Source: Leptolinea sp964424035
Lineage (GTDB): Bacteria > Chloroflexota > Anaerolineae > Anaerolineales > Anaerolineaceae
NCBI GenBank assembly: GCA_964424035.1
Contig: CAYRHB010000082.1
Span: forward strand, 1-16,738
Direction: 5' to 3'
Length of the DNA stretch: 16,738 nt
The notes beneath the pieces were generated by a model. That model was not told where the DNA came from, did no database searches, and was given only the letters and a program-made list of their open reading frames with translations. Positions 14,189 to 16,738 of this stretch are shown piece by piece (within the stretch, counting starts at the first letter, position 1; every line of letters starts with the position of its first letter). The translations under genes were made by a program, and so were the position numbers.

Positions 14189-15349
14189 TCATTCCAGCCG
14201 TTCCAGCACGTGCGCGGCAGCCGTCGAAGCCGGTCCGCCAAGGGACTGGATCAACGCGCGGCGGGCGGCACTGACCTGGTTAACACCGGCCTCACCGCGG
14301 AGCTGCATTGCAGCTTCCACCGCCTGGTAAACGCCCACGGCGGCGATCGGGTTGCCGCGCGCCTTGCAGCCGCCCATGGTCAGCACAGGCAGACTGCCGG
14401 TCAACGCCAGGTCACCGCTCATGGCCAGCTTCCAGCCTTCGCCGCGTCGGGCCAGGCCTGCGGCTTCCAACGAAAGCAGCGCGAAGATGCTGAACGCGTC
14501 ACACACCTCAAAGAGGTCCACATCATCGGGTTTGATACCAGCCTGACGGCAGGCGCGTTCCACGGAGATACGTGCGGCATCGAACGCCAGCGGATCAGGA
14601 CGGTCATGCAACGCCAGGGTGTCGATCACCACGCTGCTGCCCGAAACGCGCACCGGTGGGTGGGGTAGTGTGGCAGGGAGCCGGTCGCGCGCGGTGAGCA
14701 GTACTGCCGCGGCGCCGTCGGCATAGGGTCCCATGTCAAATAGATTCAGCGGCTCGCTGATCATCCCGGCGGAGGCGTAGGTTTCCTTTTTAATAGCCTT
14801 GCGGAAGAAGGCATTGGGGTTGCCCGCGCCGTTGGTATGCGCCGTAAGGGCGAACGCCCCGAAGGCTTCACGCGGCGGGTTGTATTCGTGAATATAGCGC
14901 TGCATCAGCAGCGCGGCCTGTGCCGGAGTACTTAATCCGGCCATGCCTTCGTAATCATAATCGGTGGATAGGGCGGCGGCGGATTCCACCTCCGGGCCGA
15001 CCATGTCGGTCACCTTTTCCACGCCAACCACCAATACGCTGTCTACATATCCCGAGGCCACCGCGTTCACCCCCACGCGCAGCGCGGCTCCACCCGAGGC
15101 GCCGGCAGCTTCCACGGTTAAGGCTTCGATGCCGGTCAGGCCGGCGTTATCGGCCAGCAGCGCGCCCAGATTTTCCTGATGCGACAGCGTAGGACCGAGG
15201 AAATTCCCAATATGCAGCGCCTGTGGTCTTATGCCACCCGCGTCTTTGATGGCGGCCAGCATGGCTTGCGCGGCTAAACTGCGCAGGCTGATATCCCAGT
15301 GTTCACCCACGGGCGTCTGCCCGATGCCGGCAATGATGACGTCTCTCAT
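14189..15349 (-). CDS. Thiolase-family protein lacking catalytic residues (pseudoenzyme)
   Basis: A 386-residue, full-length protein of the SCP2/archaeal acetoacetyl-CoA thiolase type (MRDVIIAGIGQTPVGEHWDI; YADGAAAVLL; GGCKARGNPIAAVGVYQ). In active relatives the nucleophile lies in VEAACASGG; here residues 79-88 read VEAAGASGGA, with Gly83 instead of Cys. The HD(C/A)F motif reads EVCDAF (Cys283 for His), and the GHP motif reads GNP (Asn333 for His). The rest of the fold motifs are intact and the frame is uninterrupted, so it looks like a maintained pseudoenzyme, not a decaying gene. The SD TAGGAG overlaps the synthase stop codon; the ATG is nine bases beyond that stop. It may serve as a scaffold or CoA-ligand binder for the neighbouring synthase; that is inference. 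Confidence 0.92.
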   Translation of the reverse strand: MRDVIIAGIGQTPVGEHWDISLRSLAAQAMLAAIKDAGGIRPQALHIGNFLGPTLSHQENLGALLADNAGLTGIEALTVEAAGASGGAALRVGVNAVASGYVDSVLVVGVEKVTDMVGPEVESAAALSTDYDYEGMAGLSTPAQAALLMQRYIHEYNPPREAFGAFALTAHTNGAGNPNAFFRKAIKKETYASAGMISEPLNLFDMGPYADGAAAVLLTARDRLPATLPHPPVRVSGSSVVIDTLALHDRPDPLAFDAARISVERACRQAGIKPDDVDLFEVCDAFSIFALLSLEAAGLARRGEGWKLAMSGDLALTGSLPVLTMGGCKARGNPIAAVGVYQAVEAAMQLRGEAGVNQVSAARRALIQSLGGPASTAAAHVLERLE

Positions 15350-15358
15350 GCGCGACTC

Positions 15359-16438
15359 CTACTTGACCGCCAGTTTGCCGCGGTAGCGGACGTAGGTGGC
15401 GTAATCAATGGGCGTGCGGCGCGCGATGTAGTCCTGTGTGCCGGGGGCTTTATTCTGCCGTTCGGTGATCTTTTCTGTCACACGGATGTCGAAGGCATCG
15501 GATCCCGCGCCGGAGCCAAAGGAGGCAACCAGAATCCGGTCGCCGGGTTTGGCGATATCCAGGACGGCACTCAACCCGATGAGGGCTGCGCCGGCGTAGG
15601 TGTTGCCGATGACCGGCGAGAGCAAACCGGGTGCGATCTGCTCGGGTTTGAATCCCAACATCCCGGCAACCCGCTGCGGAAATTTGGCGTTGGGTTGATG
15701 GAACACGGCGTAGGTAAAATCTTCCGGTCTGGCATCCGCCATTTCCAACAGGGCATTTGCCGAAGAGGTGATATGGTGGAAATAGGCCGGTTCACCGGTG
15801 AAACGCTGCCCATGTTCAGGATATTTCTGGTCAGCCCGGCGAAAGAAGTCGGGCGTGTCGGTGACATAGGAATAGGCCGCATTGACCCCGGCCAGGGCGT
15901 CTTCCGCCGGACCCAGGATATAGGCGGCTCCTCCGGCGGCGGCGGTATACTCCAGCGCGTCACCGGGACGTCCCTGCGCAGTATCCATGCCAATTGCCAT
16001 GGCATAGTTGGCCATACCGGATCCGACCAGTCCCATGGCGGCGGTAAAGGCTTCGGTTCCGGCCTTGCAGGCGAATTCCCAGTCGGCGGCAGAGACGGCA
16101 GGTGTTGCGCCGATGGCTTCGGCCACGATGGTGCCGGTCGGTTTGACGGCGTAAGGATGTGATTCAGAGCCCACCCACACCGAGCGCAGTTCGAACGGGT
16201 TGATGCCGGCACGTGCCAGGGCGTTACGGGCGGCTTCGATGGACATGGTGACCACGTCCTCATCCAGTCCGGGGACGGATTTTTCTTTTACCGGTGTGCC
16301 GCCTGCACCGCCTGTCCATACGCGGGCGACTTCGGCCGCCGGCAGGCGGTAGCGTGGTACATAAGCGCCATACCCGATGATGCCCACCGGGCGGGAGGGT
16401 TTTAGTAATCCGTTCTTGTGTTTATGTTCTTCGGTCAT
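15359..16438 (-). CDS. HMG-CoA synthase family protein (archaeal type)
   Basis: A 359-residue cytoplasmic enzyme of the hydroxymethylglutaryl-CoA synthase family, archaeal/bacterial short type. Catalytic residues are all visible: Glu92 in VGSESHPYAVKPTGT, nucleophilic Cys124 in WEFACKAGTEA, and His247 in FHQPNAKFPQRV. Near the end GNTYAGAALIGLSAVLD and LVASFGSGAGSDAF give the family's glycine-rich loops. In the mevalonate pathway the enzyme condenses acetyl-CoA with acetoacetyl-CoA. Its companions here are a thiolase-like protein and a DUF35 protein, as in the archaeal complex. The ATG at 16438 has GGAG five bases upstream. Its first codons and ribosome site are part of a tandem duplication extending upstream to about 16638. 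Confidence 0.93.
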   Translation of the reverse strand: MTEEHKHKNGLLKPSRPVGIIGYGAYVPRYRLPAAEVARVWTGGAGGTPVKEKSVPGLDEDVVTMSIEAARNALARAGINPFELRSVWVGSESHPYAVKPTGTIVAEAIGATPAVSAADWEFACKAGTEAFTAAMGLVGSGMANYAMAIGMDTAQGRPGDALEYTAAAGGAAYILGPAEDALAGVNAAYSYVTDTPDFFRRADQKYPEHGQRFTGEPAYFHHITSSANALLEMADARPEDFTYAVFHQPNAKFPQRVAGMLGFKPEQIAPGLLSPVIGNTYAGAALIGLSAVLDIAKPGDRILVASFGSGAGSDAFDIRVTEKITERQNKAPGTQDYIARRTPIDYATYVRYRGKLAVK

Positions 16439-16638
16439 TCGATCTCCGGGTGTTGTTTAATTGCGTAAAAGGGAAGCGTCTTGTTACAGCCGGGATGCTT
16501 CGCGGTGCTCAGCATGACGGGTGTTTGTGGTTTTTGGTCATTCGATCTCCGGATGTTGTTTCGTTGCATAAAAGGGTAGTGTTTTGTTCAGGCCGTGATG
16601 CTTCGCGGTGCTCAGCATGACGGGTGTTTGCGGTCCAT
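16415..16638 (-). repeat. 103-base tandem duplication covering the synthase start site
   Basis: Two copies with a period of 103 bases: the 5' end of the synthase gene with its SD and leader (16433-16535) and an upstream copy (16536-16638). Both contain GGTCATTCGATCTCCGG and GATGCTTCGCGGTGCTCAGC; similarity runs into the first seven or so codons. The upstream copy still has GGAG plus ATG and encodes a 10-codon frame, MTKNHKHPSC (16509-16541), resembling the synthase start MTEEHKHK. A further ATG at 16638 gives MDRKHPSC (16612-16638) without a clear ribosome site. Confidence 0.75.
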
Positions 16639-16684
16639 TGCTTTTCGATGGTGAGGGTAAATCCTCTTATAATTGCCGGTTTTG

Positions 16685-16738
16685 GCTTCGACAGGCTCAG
16701 CCACCGGGCTTCGACAGGCTCAGCCACCGGGCTTCGAC
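16685..16738. repeat. 23-base tandem repeat at window edge
   Basis: The unit GCTTCGACAGGCTCAGCCAC plus CGG is present twice (16685-16707, 16708-16730) with eight further bases of a third unit at the window end, so the array continues outside. It is the widespread 'cttcgacaggctcagc' type of dispersed intergenic repeat, also present in the opposite orientation at 13978-14035. No gene is supported between 16639 and 16738. Confidence 0.85.

Noticed and set aside
15299..16162. 287-codon plus-strand open frame
   Set aside because: Antisense to the HMG-CoA synthase gene, whose catalytic motifs are clear; no motif or ribosome site of its own.
16509..16727. 72-codon minus-strand frame (MAEPVEARWLSLSKP...)
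   Set aside because: Composed of the dispersed tandem repeats; such repeat translations recur in many genomes and are not genes. Only the short mini-ORFs at its end are noted.

Overview
The window looks like a piece of a bacterial chromosome, probably from Chloroflexota (Anaerolineae-like, perhaps a metagenome-assembled genome). That assignment is inference. It rests on the mix of GC-rich housekeeping-type genes with AT-rich inserts, on dispersed 'cttcgacaggctcagccaccgg' and 'gtcatgctgagcaccgcgaa' type intergenic repeats, on small REP-like hairpins, and on an archaeal-type HMG-CoA synthase/thiolase/DUF35 gene trio. No rRNA, tRNA, CRISPR array, transposase or integrase was seen. Every gene I accept lies on the minus strand, so the biological reading order runs from high to low coordinates.

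From the right end: 16439-16738 holds tandem repeats, including a duplicated copy of the translation start of the next gene. Then comes an operon of HMG-CoA synthase family protein (15359-16438), thiolase family protein (14189-15349) and, after a 307-base repeat-bearing gap, a DUF35 Zn-ribbon/OB-fold protein (13477-13881), closed by a clear terminator hairpin (13433-13464). The synthase keeps its catalytic Glu/Cys/His. The thiolase has lost the nucleophilic Cys and two other active-site residues, so it looks like a pseudoenzyme.

From 13393 down to about 11453 lies an AT-rich block in which a nucleotidyltransferase-fold gene (12559-13215) and a PIN-like gene (11562-12401) alternate with three related, partly palindromic elements of about 100-135 bases. 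The element after the nucleotidyltransferase has imperfect palindromic arms and a GTCTAAC core box, so the block resembles an integron-type cassette array without an integrase. Further left are an orphan secreted/lipoprotein-like gene (10226-11032) and a 626-base gap (9600-10225) with paired hairpins and a decayed reading frame.

From 9599 down to 5981 is a compact operon: cobalamin-binding-type radical SAM protein, GNAT-type protein (1-base overlap) and an aromatic amino-acid-permease-like transporter whose best start codon is ATT. Next is a polytopic membrane protein of the 'YSxGFIRRGL' type, split by a one-base frameshift in a homopolymer (4285-5693). After it come a hypothetical protein (3625-4131) and an aldo/keto reductase (2620-3576). 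An AT-rich island (985-2460) follows, with two unrelated membrane-anchored orphan proteins. The left end carries a HigB/HigA-type toxin-antitoxin operon (202-809) with a promoter and palindromic operator, and the N-terminus of a DUF1761-type membrane protein running off the window edge.
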